Below, one piece after another: positions 32,376 through 42,082 of a stretch of 64,000 nucleotides of DNA. The translations under genes were made by a program, and so were the position numbers. The number at the start of each line of letters is the position of its first letter. Position 1 is the first letter of the stretch. Source of the stretch: Trebonia kvetii (GTDB lineage: Bacteria; Actinomycetota; Actinomycetes; Streptosporangiales; Streptosporangiaceae); NCBI RefSeq assembly GCF_007827045.1, contig NZ_RPFW01000001.1:720519-784518 (forward strand), written 5' to 3'. The notes below the pieces were generated by a model, which saw nothing but the letters and a program-made list of their open reading frames with translations, ran no database searches and was not told where the DNA came from.

Positions 32376-34619
32376 CTAGCCGGGGGTGAGGGCGGAGAGG
32401 ACCATTTTCACGGTGCGCTTGCGGAGGTCGGGGTCGGTGAGGAGGCCGCCGGCGGCGTCGGTGACGTAGAAGACGTCGACCGCCTCGGCGCCGAGGGTTT
32501 CCACGCGGGCGGCCTGGACGTTCAGGCCGCAGTCGCCGAGGGCGCGGCCGATGCGCCACAGCAGGCCCGGCTCGTCGTGGGCGCGGACCTCGACGACGGT
32601 GGCGCTGCTCGAGGCGTTGTCCACCAGGGTGACCTTGGGCGGCGGCGCGTGCGAGCCGTGCGGGCGGACGGCCCTGGCCCGGCGCTCGAGCCGGTCCTCC
32701 ACGTCGAGCCTGCCCTCGAGCATGCGGCGCAGGTCGGCGGTGACCAGGGCGGCGTCCGGCGGTTCGCCGTACTCGGGCACCACGCTGAAGACGGTGACGG
32801 CGGTGTCGCCGACCGATGACGCGTTCGCGCCGCGGACCGCGAGGCGGTGCGAGGCGAGCACGCCTGCCGCCCGCCACAGCACGCCGGGCCGGTCACGCGT
32901 GACGACCGTGACCTCGTTCCCCTTGACGATCGCGGCCGGGCCGCCCGCGGCGGCCAGGGCGAGCTGATCCTCGCGTAGCGGCGCGGGCTCGGGCATCGGG
33001 TCGCCCGCGAGCACGGTGCTGACCCGGCGCACCAGGTCCGCGACCAGGCCGGCCTTCCAGTCGTTCCACGCGGCGGGCCCGGTGGCGAGCCCGTCCGCCT
33101 GGGCCAGCGCGTGCAGCACCTCAAGCAGCGTGCGGCTGCGCACCGCCTTCGCGACCTGCTCGACGGTCATCGGGTCGTCAAGATCGCGCCTGGTGGCGAC
33201 GTCCGGGAGCAGCAGGTGATACCGGACGGCCTCGGCGACCAGCTGCACATCCGCCTCGCGCAGCCCGAGCCGCTTGCACACGTCGATGGCCACGACCTCC
33301 CCGGAGACGCTGTGATCGCCCGGCCAGCCCTTGCCGATGTCGTGCAGCAGCGCGGCGAGCAGCAGCAGGTCGGGCCGTGACACGTCACGGGTGAGCGCGG
33401 CGGCGTTGGCGGCGCACTCGACCAGGTGCCTGTCCACGGTGAAGCGGTGCAGCGGGTTGCGCTGCGGGCGGTTGCGCACCCGCTCCCAGTCCGGGATCAA
33501 GATGGTGAGCAGGCCCTCCTGGTCGAGGGCCTCCCAGACGGGAATCGCGTCGGCGCCCGCGCCGAGCAGGGAGATCAGCTCGTTGCGTGCCTCTGGCGGC
33601 CACGGGACGGGGAGCGGCGGGCATTCGGCCAGCCTGGCAAGCGCGCGCGGCGCGAGCGGCAGCCCGGTCTGCGCGGCCGCGGCCGCGGCCCGCAGCACCA
33701 GAACGGGGTCGGTCTCCGGGGTTGCTGCGCGCGCCAGGACCACCTCGCCGTCCTGCTCGACCACGCCGTCGGCGAGCGGGCGGCGCTCGGGCTTGCCGCG
33801 CCGCATGCGCAGGCCGATGCCCCGGCTGCCGCCGCCCGCCCTGTCAACCAGGCGGAAGGCATGGTCGGCGGCGTAGGTGACGGTGCGGCCCGCGCCCGCC
33901 AGCTGACGCAGCAGCGCGTCGCCGTCGAGCAGGCCGAGCGTGCGGGCCACTTCGTCCTGCTCCTCGAGCACGAGCCGGTCAAGGCGCCGCCCGGTGACGT
34001 CGTGCAGCACGTGGCGTGCGTCCGTGATCTGCTCATAGGCGGCCCTGACCTTCGGTCCGGGCGCGGGCGCGATCCAGGCCGCCGCGATGGCCTGGATGGC
34101 GTGCACGTCACGCTGCCCGCCGTGCGACTCCTTCAGGTCGGGCTCGAGCAGGAAGGCGAGCTCGCCGTGCAGCCTGGCCCGCTCCTCGTACAGCGCCTTG
34201 AGCTCGGCGAGCCTGGTGCGCGCGTTGGACCGCCAGTCCTCGAGCGCGCCCTCGCGCAGCCGGGTCGTCAGGTCGGGGTCGCCGACGACGTGCCGCGCGT
34301 ACAGCAGGCCGAGCGCGACCTTGAGGTCGCTGCGTGCCACCCTTCTGGCCTGCGGGACGGTCCGGACCGCGTGGTCGAGGCGGGCGCCAGAGTCCCAGAC
34401 CGGGTACCAGATGCGGTCGGCGATCCTGGCGATGTCGTCCCTGCCGTCGTGCAGCAGAAGCACGTCGAGATCGCTGCCGGGCAGCAGCTCCTTGCGGCCG
34501 TAGCCGCCCACCGCCACCAGCGCGACGCCGGGCTCGGCGCCCAGCAGCCCGGCCAGCCAGCGGTCGGTTTCTGTAGTCCTCCGGCTACGGTCAGCCGCGA
34601 ATGAGGTCATCACGTTCAC
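32376..34619 (-). CDS. glnD: [Protein-PII] uridylyl/adenylyltransferase GlnD
   Basis: This 747-residue nitrogen sensor modifies PII under nitrogen limitation. The nucleotidyltransferase motif VAVGGYGRKELLPGSDLDV is at residues 36-53. The HD domain for the reverse reaction has LLAALLHDIGKGWPGDHS. Two C-terminal ACT domains (VVTRDRPGVLWRAAGVL and VRAHDEPGLLWRIGRAL) sense glutamine. It lies 110 bases after glnB, so they are cotranscribed or closely co-regulated. In actinomycetes GlnD adenylylates Tyr51 of PII. Confidence 0.94.
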   Translation of the reverse strand: MNVMTSFAADRSRRTTETDRWLAGLLGAEPGVALVAVGGYGRKELLPGSDLDVLLLHDGRDDIARIADRIWYPVWDSGARLDHAVRTVPQARRVARSDLKVALGLLYARHVVGDPDLTTRLREGALEDWRSNARTRLAELKALYEERARLHGELAFLLEPDLKESHGGQRDVHAIQAIAAAWIAPAPGPKVRAAYEQITDARHVLHDVTGRRLDRLVLEEQDEVARTLGLLDGDALLRQLAGAGRTVTYAADHAFRLVDRAGGGSRGIGLRMRRGKPERRPLADGVVEQDGEVVLARAATPETDPVLVLRAAAAAAQTGLPLAPRALARLAECPPLPVPWPPEARNELISLLGAGADAIPVWEALDQEGLLTILIPDWERVRNRPQRNPLHRFTVDRHLVECAANAAALTRDVSRPDLLLLAALLHDIGKGWPGDHSVSGEVVAIDVCKRLGLREADVQLVAEAVRYHLLLPDVATRRDLDDPMTVEQVAKAVRSRTLLEVLHALAQADGLATGPAAWNDWKAGLVADLVRRVSTVLAGDPMPEPAPLREDQLALAAAGGPAAIVKGNEVTVVTRDRPGVLWRAAGVLASHRLAVRGANASSVGDTAVTVFSVVPEYGEPPDAALVTADLRRMLEGRLDVEDRLERRARAVRPHGSHAPPPKVTLVDNASSSATVVEVRAHDEPGLLWRIGRALGDCGLNVQAARVETLGAEAVDVFYVTDAAGGLLTDPDLRKRTVKMVLSALTPG

Positions 34620-34730
34620 CAGGTCCCCCGAAAGGTTAGAGAGCCGCCCATGGTTGAGGCATGGGCGACTCGCGGCCCGACCCCCCCGGATTGGTGCCGC
34701 CGCCGGGCTGGGCCGGCGGGAAAGCGCGGC

Positions 34731-35087
<357 letters not shown>

Positions 35088-35157
35088 TCACTGCCACCGA
35101 CTGTGCCCTATGCGCGTTTCGTGCGTCCAGTCCGTATGTGTCAGGACGGTGAAGCCG

Positions 35158-35195
35158 CGGACTCTCCTGTTACGGCGGAGTTTCTCACGAGTCAC
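35158..35195 (-). promoter_or_regulatory. GlnR-type operator upstream of glnB
   Basis: Read on the minus strand the site is GTGAC-N6-GAAAC-N6-GTAAC-N6-GTCCG. The first three blocks fit the known actinobacterial GlnR consensus (gTnAC-N6-GaAAC repeated) exactly, with the right spacing; the fourth is poor. It lies 89 bases before the glnB start, which is consistent with activation of glnB-glnD under nitrogen limitation. Confidence 0.6.
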
Positions 35196-35236
35196 AGAAC
35201 GGCCGTGAGCATGGCCGGGCGGCCAGAGCCGGGGCG

Positions 35237-36418
35237 TCAGCCGCCCAGGATGGCGTCCACGAAAGTAACGGGGTCGAACGGCGCGAGATCGTCGGGTCCC
35301 TCGCCGAGCCCGACGAGCTTGACGGGGACGCCGAGCTCGCGCTGCACCGCGATCACGATGCCGCCCTTCGCGGTGCCGTCCAGCTTGGTGAGCACGATGC
35401 CTGTCACGTCCACCACCTCGGCGAACACCCGCGCCTGACGCAGGCCGTTCTGGCCGGTGGTGGCGTCGAGCACGAGCAGCACCTCGTCCACCGTGGTGCG
35501 CTTCTCCACGACCCGCTTGACCTTGCCAAGCTCGTCCATCAGGTCGTTCTTGGTGTGCAGGCGGCCTGCGGTGTCGATGATCACCACGTCCGCCTCCTGC
35601 TCGATCCCGACCGACACCGCGTCGTAGGCGACGCTCGCCGGGTCGGCCCCTTCCTTGTCGGAGCGGACCGTCTCCGCGCCGACGCGCTCGCCCCAGGTCT
35701 GCAGCTGGTCGGCCGCCGCGGCACGGAAGGTGTCGGCGGCGCCGAGCACCACGGTCTCGCCGTCACCGACGAGCGCTCTGGCCAGCTTGCCGCACGTGGT
35801 CGTCTTGCCCGTGCCGTTGACGCCGACCATGAGGACGACCGCGGGACGGCCCTCGTGCCGCTGGGTGCGCAGGCTGCGGCTCGCCGGGGTCTCCACCTGG
35901 GCGAGCAGTTCGGTGCGGAGCATCTCCCGGACGTCGTCCGGTGTCCTGGTGCCCTCGACCTTCACCTTCGTCCGCAAATCGGACACCATCTGCCTGGCCG
36001 GGGTGACACCGACGTCGGCGGTGATCAGCACCTCTTCGATCTCGTCCCAGGTGTCATCGTCAAGCCGGTCACGCGACAGCAGGGCCAGCAGCGCGTTGCC
36101 GAAGCCGCTCTGCGACCTGGCCAGGCGTGCCCGTAGCCGGACCATCCGGCCGGCTGACGGCGGCGGCCGCTCGATGATGGGCTGCGGCGGAACGGGCGGC
36201 GCCTCCGCTGGGGGCCGCTGCGCAGGCGGGACAGTGATGGTGTCGGTGCCGGTGCCCGAACCGCTGTCGCTGACCTTCGGCATCGAGCCGGTCAGGTCGA
36301 GCTCGCGGTTCCGGCTGCGGCGGACGCCATGCATGCCGCGCGGCCGCAGCAGCACCGTGCCGCCAACGCCGAGCAGCAGCACAGCGACCACCACGATAAG
36401 GATGATGTACGCAGTCAT
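35237..36418 (-). CDS. ftsY: SRP receptor FtsY
   Basis: This 393-residue SRP receptor GTPase begins with a membrane helix (AYIILIVVVAVLLLGVGG), as in other actinobacterial FtsY, and a Pro-rich acidic linker. The NG domain has GVNGTGKTTTCGKLARAL, VVIDTAGRLHTKNDLMDE and GIVLTKLDGTAKGG. It receives Ffh-ribosome complexes at the membrane. It lies 158 bases after smc, the conserved order. Confidence 0.95.
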   Translation of the reverse strand: MTAYIILIVVVAVLLLGVGGTVLLRPRGMHGVRRSRNRELDLTGSMPKVSDSGSGTGTDTITVPPAQRPPAEAPPVPPQPIIERPPPSAGRMVRLRARLARSQSGFGNALLALLSRDRLDDDTWDEIEEVLITADVGVTPARQMVSDLRTKVKVEGTRTPDDVREMLRTELLAQVETPASRSLRTQRHEGRPAVVLMVGVNGTGKTTTCGKLARALVGDGETVVLGAADTFRAAAADQLQTWGERVGAETVRSDKEGADPASVAYDAVSVGIEQEADVVIIDTAGRLHTKNDLMDELGKVKRVVEKRTTVDEVLLVLDATTGQNGLRQARVFAEVVDVTGIVLTKLDGTAKGGIVIAVQRELGVPVKLVGLGEGPDDLAPFDPVTFVDAILGG

Positions 36419-36576
36419 TTAGACCCACAGTCTCCCTGAAAAAGCTTTCCCCGACGCGGATCGCGCACCCCTACCCGCGTTCGACTCCCCCTGCTGACGC
36501 TACAACATGCCCCGGCAGGGCCAGGGCATGCGGCATGACCCCTGCTGTTTATTGTGCCGCCGGGCGGCCTGCGCCG

Positions 36577-39500
36577 TCAGGCCGGCTCGCTTTCCCTGAC
36601 CCGCTGGCTGATCACCTGCGACACCCCGTCGCCGCGCATCGAGACCCCGTACAGCGCGTCCGCCGACTCCATCGTGCGCCGCTGGTGGGTGATGACGATG
36701 AGCTGCGAGGTCTCTCGCAGTTCTTCGAATACGCGCAGCAGCCGCTGCAGGTTGGTGTCGTCGAGCGCGGCCTCGACCTCGTCAAGCACATAGAACGGCG
36801 ACGGCCTCGCCTTGAAGATCGCGGTCAGGTAGGCGATCGCGGTCAGCGACCGCTCGCCGCCCGACAGCAGGGACAGCCGCTTGACCTTCTTGCCCGGCGG
36901 CCTCGCCTCGATCTCGATGCCCGTGGTCAGCATGTCGTCGGGCTCGGTGAGGATCAGCCGGCCCGAGCCGCCGGGGAACAGCCGGGAGAACAGGCCCTCG
37001 AACTCGCGCGCGGTGTCCGCGTAGGCGGAGGCGAACACCTCCTGCACCCGGTCGTCGACCTCCTTGACGACCATGAGCAGGTCACGGCGGGTCTTGCGCA
37101 GGTCATCGAGCTGCGTCGCGAGGAACTGGTGCCGCTCCTGCAGCGCCGTGTACTCCTCGAGGGCGAGCGGGTTGATCTTGCCGAGCCTGGCGAGCTGCCG
37201 CTCGGCCTCGGCGGCGCGTGCCTCCTGCTCGGCCCGCACGTACGGGATGCCGACGGTCTCCGGCTTGGGCTGCTCGGCGGCCAGCGGCGCGGCGGGGCTG
37301 TCCTCGTCGTCGTCCTGCGACGCCTCCACGCGGACGGCGCGCAGCGCGTCGGCGAGCGACAGCGGCTCCTGCGCAGCGGCGGGGACCTCGTCAGGCGCCT
37401 GCGCGGCCCCGGGGTCTTCGGCTAGATCCGGAACGATGGTGTTCGCCGCCCTGGCCCGTTTGGCGGCGTCGGAGTTCACCGGGACCTGGACAGGGACGCC
37501 AGGCCCGTACTCCGCAAGCAGCGCGTCGGGTTCGATGCCGTACTCGTCTGCCGCGTGCTCCGCGAGCTGCTCCAGGCGGAGCCGGTGCTCGTTGCGGGTG
37601 ATCTCGGTGCCGTGGGCGGTGTCCACGACCTTGTCCAGCTCGCCGGAGATGGCCGTCACCTGGGCGCGCACCGACTTGAGCGCCTCGGTGCCCCGGGCGG
37701 TCGACTGCTCGGCCTCCTCGCGGAGGGTGGAGGACTCGGCGAGCGACTCCTCCGCGGCCGACACCGCGACGGCCGCGCCCGCGGCCACGGCGCGGGCGAC
37801 CGACGCCTGCGCGGCGCGCTGGCGACGGCGCACCGCGGCGCGTTCCCGCGCGGTCCGCTCGGCCGTCGCCGCCGCGGCGAGCGAGTCGGCACGGCCGCCG
37901 ATCGCGCGCAGCCGCTCCTCCACGGTGCGCACCTCGAGGCGCGCCTCCATCTCGGCGTTGCGTGCGGCCGCGGCGCGGTTCGCGAGCTCCTCGCGCTCTT
38001 CGCCGGCGAGCTGGTTTTCCGCCTCCGGGTCGGCAGAGCCGAGCTCCGCGGCCTCCGCCTCGGCCAGTTCGTCCTTCAGCTGGACGAGCTTGACCTGGTC
38101 CTTCTCCGCGCCGCGCTGCGCAGCACCGACGGACGCCTCGATCCGCTTGGCCTCGTCGGCGGCGGCCCGCGCGGCGCCCGCCAGCCGGCCGAGGCGGCCG
38201 GAGATCTCGGCCTTGGCCGCGTCCACGGCCTGCATCCGCTGCCTGATCTCGCCGAGCTTCTCCTGGGCGCCGTCGGCCGCCTCGCTCGCGGCCGCGAGCA
38301 GTTCCGCCGACTCCTGCGCCGCCAGTTCGGCCGCGGCGAGCTTCGCCGCTGCCTCGTCCGCCGCGGCCCGCACGTCGAGCAGCGACTGCCCGCCCGCGGA
38401 CCCGCCGCGCGCCCAGTGCGTCCCGATCAGGTCGCCGTCCGCTGTCACCGCACGGCAATCGGGATGATTCCGAACGAATTCGGCTGCCTCTGTCAGGTCA
38501 GCGAACACCGCGACATCGCCGAGCAGGTCGGCGACCGCGCCGGAAAGCCCGGCGGGAGCGGTCACCAGGCCGGCCGCCCAGCGGGCGGTGCCTGGCAGGC
38601 CGGGCTTGTCCGTTGACTGCGCCTGGCCCGGGGCGGCGATGACCAGGCCGACCGTGCCCGCGTTGGCCGTGCGGATGCCGGCCAGCACGTCGACCGCCGC
38701 GTCCAGGCCGTTCACCGTCAGGGCCTCGGCGGCGGCGCCGAGCGCGGCGGCGATAGCCTTCTGGTAGCCGTCGGCGACCGACAGCTGGGCCGCGAATGAG
38801 CCGAGAACGCCGTGGAAGCGGCCGGGGTCGGCGAGCACCGCGGCGGTCGCGTCGACGCCCTGCCGCAGGGTCTCGCCGAGTGCCTCCACACGCGCCCGCA
38901 GCGCCGCCACCTCGCTGTTGGCGGCGCGTTCCGCCTTGCGCGCCGCCGACACCCGTTCGGCGTGAGCCTGGTGTTCTTCCTGCGCCGCGGCCAGTTCCGC
39001 GGCGAGATCGCTGCGGTCGGAGTCGCCGTCCTCGGCGACGTCCTGGACCTCGCTGAGCTCCAGCCTGGCGCGCTCGGCGCGGGCGCGGGCCTGCTCGGCG
39101 GCCTCGGCGAGCCGCTCGATCTCCTCGGCCGCGGCGGCGCTGCGGCTCTCCGCGGCGTCGGTCATGCCGCGCAGCCTGGCAAGCCGCTCGGCCCGGCCGG
39201 CGGCCGCGCGGGCCGCGTCGGCAAGACGGCGCTCGGCGGCGGCAAGCGCGCTCTCCGCGGCGGTGCGCTCGGCGACGACCTCGGCGAGCGACTCCTGGCC
39301 CTCGCCGAGCCGCTCGGTCAGGCCGGATTCCTCGGCGCGCAGTTCCTCCGCCTGCCGGTCAAGTTCGTCGGGATCGCGGCCGGGGCGCTCCGGTTCCTGC
39401 TCGGCGCCGAGCAGCCGAACCCGCTCTTCCGCCAGGCCCTGGACGGAGCGGAGCTTCTCGGTCAGCGAGGAAAGCTGAAACCAGGTCTGCTGCGCCTGCC

Positions 39501-40350
39501 CGAGCACGAGCGCCTGGGCCTGCGAGGCGGCATCCAGTTCCGCCTCCCGCTCGCGGGCCGAGCCGAGCGATGCTTCCAGCTGGGCGCGCCGGGCGCGGAT
39601 CGCGGCCTCGTCGGCCGCCTCGCGGATCATCTTCTCGTGCAGCAGCATGTAGTCGTCGGCTAGCAGCCGGAGCCTGGCGTCGCGCAGGTCGGCCTGGATC
39701 ACGGCGGCCTTGCGCGCCATCTCGGCCTGCCTGCCCAGCGGCTTCAGCCGCCTGCTGAGCTCGCTTGTCAGGTCGACGAGCCTGGTCAGGTTGGCCTGCA
39801 TCGCGTCAAGCTTGCGCAGCGCCTTTTCCTTGCGCTTGCGGTGCTTGAGTACGCCGGCTGCTTCCTCGATGATCGCCCGGCGGGCCTCGGGGCCCGCGTG
39901 CAGGATCTGGTCTAGCTGCCCCTGGCCGACGATCACGTGCATCTCGCGGCCGAGGCCGCTGTCGGACAGCAGGTCCTGCACGTCGAGCAGCCGGCAGCTG
40001 TCGCCGTTGATCGCGTACTCGCTCTGCCCGGAGCGGAACATCAGCCGGCTGATCGTCACCTCGGCGTAGTCGATCGGCAGGGCGCCGTCGCTGTTGTCGA
40101 TGGTGAGCGCGACCTCGGCGCGGCCAAGCGGCGCGCGGTTCGTGGTGCCGGCGAAGATGACGTCTTCCATCTTGCCGCCGCGCAGGCTCTTCGCGCCCTG
40201 CTCGCCCATGACCCAGGACAGCGCGTCGACAACGTTGGACTTGCCGGAACCGTTGGGGCCGACGACGCAGGTGATGCCTGGCTCGAGGCGCAGCGTGGTC
40301 GCGGAGGCGAACGACTTGAAGCCGCGAAGCGTGAGGGACTTCAGGTACAC
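36577..40350 (-). CDS. smc: Chromosome segregation ATPase SMC
   Basis: This 1257-residue condensin subunit has the N-terminal Walker A GPNGSGKSNV (31-40), the Q-loop region, two long coiled-coil arms rich in Ala/Glu/Arg, a hinge near 500-640 (FHGVLGSFAAQL, ALTVNGLDAAVDVL), and a C-terminal head with LSLLSGGERSLTAIAYL (signature near 1160) and Walker B PFYVLDEVEAALDD. Residues about 952-1029 are a Pro/Ala/Asp low-complexity insert in the returning coil near the head. It loads at origins with ScpAB. GGAGGAGAGG precedes the start. Confidence 0.96.
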   Translation of the reverse strand: MYLKSLTLRGFKSFASATTLRLEPGITCVVGPNGSGKSNVVDALSWVMGEQGAKSLRGGKMEDVIFAGTTNRAPLGRAEVALTIDNSDGALPIDYAEVTISRLMFRSGQSEYAINGDSCRLLDVQDLLSDSGLGREMHVIVGQGQLDQILHAGPEARRAIIEEAAGVLKHRKRKEKALRKLDAMQANLTRLVDLTSELSRRLKPLGRQAEMARKAAVIQADLRDARLRLLADDYMLLHEKMIREAADEAAIRARRAQLEASLGSAREREAELDAASQAQALVLGQAQQTWFQLSSLTEKLRSVQGLAEERVRLLGAEQEPERPGRDPDELDRQAEELRAEESGLTERLGEGQESLAEVVAERTAAESALAAAERRLADAARAAAGRAERLARLRGMTDAAESRSAAAAEEIERLAEAAEQARARAERARLELSEVQDVAEDGDSDRSDLAAELAAAQEEHQAHAERVSAARKAERAANSEVAALRARVEALGETLRQGVDATAAVLADPGRFHGVLGSFAAQLSVADGYQKAIAAALGAAAEALTVNGLDAAVDVLAGIRTANAGTVGLVIAAPGQAQSTDKPGLPGTARWAAGLVTAPAGLSGAVADLLGDVAVFADLTEAAEFVRNHPDCRAVTADGDLIGTHWARGGSAGGQSLLDVRAAADEAAAKLAAAELAAQESAELLAAASEAADGAQEKLGEIRQRMQAVDAAKAEISGRLGRLAGAARAAADEAKRIEASVGAAQRGAEKDQVKLVQLKDELAEAEAAELGSADPEAENQLAGEEREELANRAAAARNAEMEARLEVRTVEERLRAIGGRADSLAAAATAERTARERAAVRRRQRAAQASVARAVAAGAAVAVSAAEESLAESSTLREEAEQSTARGTEALKSVRAQVTAISGELDKVVDTAHGTEITRNEHRLRLEQLAEHAADEYGIEPDALLAEYGPGVPVQVPVNSDAAKRARAANTIVPDLAEDPGAAQAPDEVPAAAQEPLSLADALRAVRVEASQDDDEDSPAAPLAAEQPKPETVGIPYVRAEQEARAAEAERQLARLGKINPLALEEYTALQERHQFLATQLDDLRKTRRDLLMVVKEVDDRVQEVFASAYADTAREFEGLFSRLFPGGSGRLILTEPDDMLTTGIEIEARPPGKKVKRLSLLSGGERSLTAIAYLTAIFKARPSPFYVLDEVEAALDDTNLQRLLRVFEELRETSQLIVITHQRRTMESADALYGVSMRGDGVSQVISQRVRESEPA

Positions 40351-40534
40351 GCCACCTCTCCTCCCCCGGAACTTCCACGCGATGCGTTGCCCGCGAACAT
40401 CACCGCCACCCGAAGGTTACCGCCCACGGCGGCCCACCGCCGGAAACGGCACGGGATCGGAAAAGCATTTGAACAACAGGTGACCAGGCGATGACTCTGA
40501 GGAAAAAGAAGCAGCCGAGAGGCGGGACAACGAT

Positions 40535-40560
40535 AAGGGACGCCGGCTATGGCGTCCCTT
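40535..40560. terminator. Perfect 10-bp hairpin, possible terminator
   Basis: AAGGGACGCC (40535-40544) and GGCGTCCCTT (40551-40560) pair perfectly around GGCTAT, followed on the plus strand by GTTCGTTTC. It lies 87 bases downstream of the small gene at 40647-40841 (minus) and could end that transcript before smc. Confidence 0.5.
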
Positions 40561-40646
40561 GTTCGTTTCTGAGGTTGTGCCTCGACGAGCCCCGCGGGTC
40601 GCGGGACCGAGCTGAGCTCCCCCCAACTGCGGGGTGCCTGAGATCG

Positions 40647-40841
40647 TCAGGTGAGCGCGGGCTCACGTTCCAGGACGAGCACTTCCTCGTCATGGCCGAT
40701 ACCAGCAACGAGCGCGTCGTTCTCTTCCTGCAGCCGAGCAAGCTCGGCCTCCAGGTCGCGAACACGCTGCTGGAGACGGCGCATTTCCGAGATCATGCGC
40801 GGGTCCGGACCGCCGACGTGGCCGAATAGAGCCTTCGACAT
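40647..40841 (-). CDS. Conserved small coiled-coil protein
   Basis: This 64-residue protein starts MSKALFGHVGGPDPRM and then forms one leucine-zipper-like helix (RRLQQRVRDLEAELARLQ, ENDALVAGI). GGAGG lies ten bases before the ATG. I recall similar short proteins in many actinomycetes, but no function is known. The extreme conservation of the MSKALFGHVGGPDPR start suggests a binding role. The gene has its own promoter and an unusually long leader with a hairpin (see 41031-41060). Confidence 0.75.
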   Translation of the reverse strand: MSKALFGHVGGPDPRMISEMRRLQQRVRDLEAELARLQEENDALVAGIGHDEEVLVLEREPALT

Positions 40842-40891
40842 GGTGAAAGGTCCTCCACACTGAGTGACCAGAGTGGGCACATTGTGAACCG

Positions 40892-40909
40892 CACGCCCAT
40901 GCGTGCGGG
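40892..40909. promoter_or_regulatory. Leader hairpin CGCACGC-CCAT-GCGTGCG
   Basis: A perfect 7-bp stem with a 4-base loop lies in the 5' leader of the small coiled-coil gene, about 50 bases before its start codon. A role in mRNA stability or translation control is possible. Confidence 0.35.
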
Positions 40910-41030
40910 CAACAGATACAGGGTCTCACCACGACCTATCGAGGTCAAGTTGAGAGAAGCCATGCACCCGTTATGTGCTTTATCTTACCAAAGACACGAG
41001 CGTCAAACAAACGCTTCCCGGGACAAAAAC

Positions 41031-41060
41031 CCTATATCTAGGGCCATTGACCTGCGTCAA
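41031..41060 (-). promoter_or_regulatory. Sigma-70-type promoter of the small coiled-coil gene
   Basis: On the minus strand TTGACG (41055-41060), 18 bases and TATAGG (41031-41036) form a good promoter. The -35 box is part of the inverted repeat TTGAC-CTGC-GTCAA (41047-41060 region), which could be an operator. Transcription would start near 41025, leaving a leader of about 180 bases. Confidence 0.5.
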
Positions 41061-41093
41061 TCGTACCATTAGGCAGGTCAAGCGTGATAGACC

Positions 41094-41999
41094 TCACTCA
41101 AGCTTTGCCGGGGGGTGCGGGGAGTCGTCCCCCCGCGGGAGGTACTGACAGCGGGGGCAGCTGTAGGAGGAGCGGTTCATGAACGCGTCGCGGCGGATCG
41201 GGGTACCGCAGCGCGGGCAGGGCTCCCCCTCGCGGCCGTAGGCGTTGAGTGACCGGTCGAAGTAGCCGCTCTCGCCGTTCACGTTCACGTACAGGGCGTC
41301 GAACGACGTCCCGCCCGCTACCAGGGCCTCGCCGAGCACCTCGCGGACCGCGTCAAGCAGCCGCGACACCTCGGCGCGCTTGAGTGTCTGCGTGGGCCGC
41401 GCCCAGTGCAGCCGCGCCCGCCATAGCGCCTCGTCCGCATAGATGTTGCCGATTCCGCTGATCAGCGACTGGTCAAGCAGTGCGCGCTTGATTTCGGTCT
41501 TCTTGCGGGTCAGCCGCGCGCCGAATGCTTTCTGGTCGAATGCCTCTTCCAGCGGGTCCGGGGCAATATGCGCAATTGGGGCGGGGACTAGCCGCTCCTC
41601 CTTACCGGGGAACTCGTCCGCCGTCATCTCACTCAGCATCAGATGGCCGAATGTGCGCTGGTCGGTGAAGCGCAGGTCGGGGCCGCCGTCGGCGAACGTG
41701 AAGCGGGCGCGGACGTGCGGTGACAGCGGGCGTTCCGGGTCTCCGACCAGGAGCTGGCCGCTCATGCCCAGATGCGCCAGCAGGGCTTCGCTGTCGTCCA
41801 AGGCGAACCAGAGGTACTTGCCGCGGCGTTCGGCGCGCAGGAAGGTGCGGCCCACCATGGCGGCGGCGAACCCCTCGGGGCCTGCCAGGTCGCGGCGGAC
41901 CGCGCGCGGGTTCAAGACGGCGGCGGTCGCGACGGTGCGGCCCACCACATGCCGCTCAAGGCCCGCCCGCACGGTTTCCACCTCAGGCAGCTCGGGCAT
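41094..41999 (-). CDS. mutM: Formamidopyrimidine-DNA glycosylase
   Basis: This 301-residue base-excision enzyme removes 8-oxoguanine. Pro2 and Glu3 of [11 protein letters not shown] are catalytic, [10 protein letters not shown] carries the conserved Lys, [18 protein letters not shown] is the H2TH motif, and the zinc finger has two CPRC pairs around [19 protein letters not shown]. The final 15 residues are encoded by a copy of the GGGGxTCGTCCCC repeat. It lies 83 bases after rnc. Confidence 0.95.
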   Translation of the reverse strand: MPELPEVETVRAGLERHVVGRTVATAAVLNPRAVRRDLAGPEGFAAAMVGRTFLRAERRGKYLWFALDDSEALLAHLGMSGQLLVGDPERPLSPHVRARFTFADGGPDLRFTDQRTFGHLMLSEMTADEFPGKEERLVPAPIAHIAPDPLEEAFDQKAFGARLTRKKTEIKRALLDQSLISGIGNIYADEALWRARLHWARPTQTLKRAEVSRLLDAVREVLGEALVAGGTSFDALYVNVNGESGYFDRSLNAYGREGEPCPRCGTPIRRDAFMNRSSYSCPRCQYLPRGDDSPHPPAKLE

Positions 42000-42082
42000 G
42001 GCAACTCCAAGCGGGGAGACGACGAGGGAATGAGGAACGGCGGGGCGGGCGGCGTTACGAGGCCGACCCGGCGCTACGGGCG

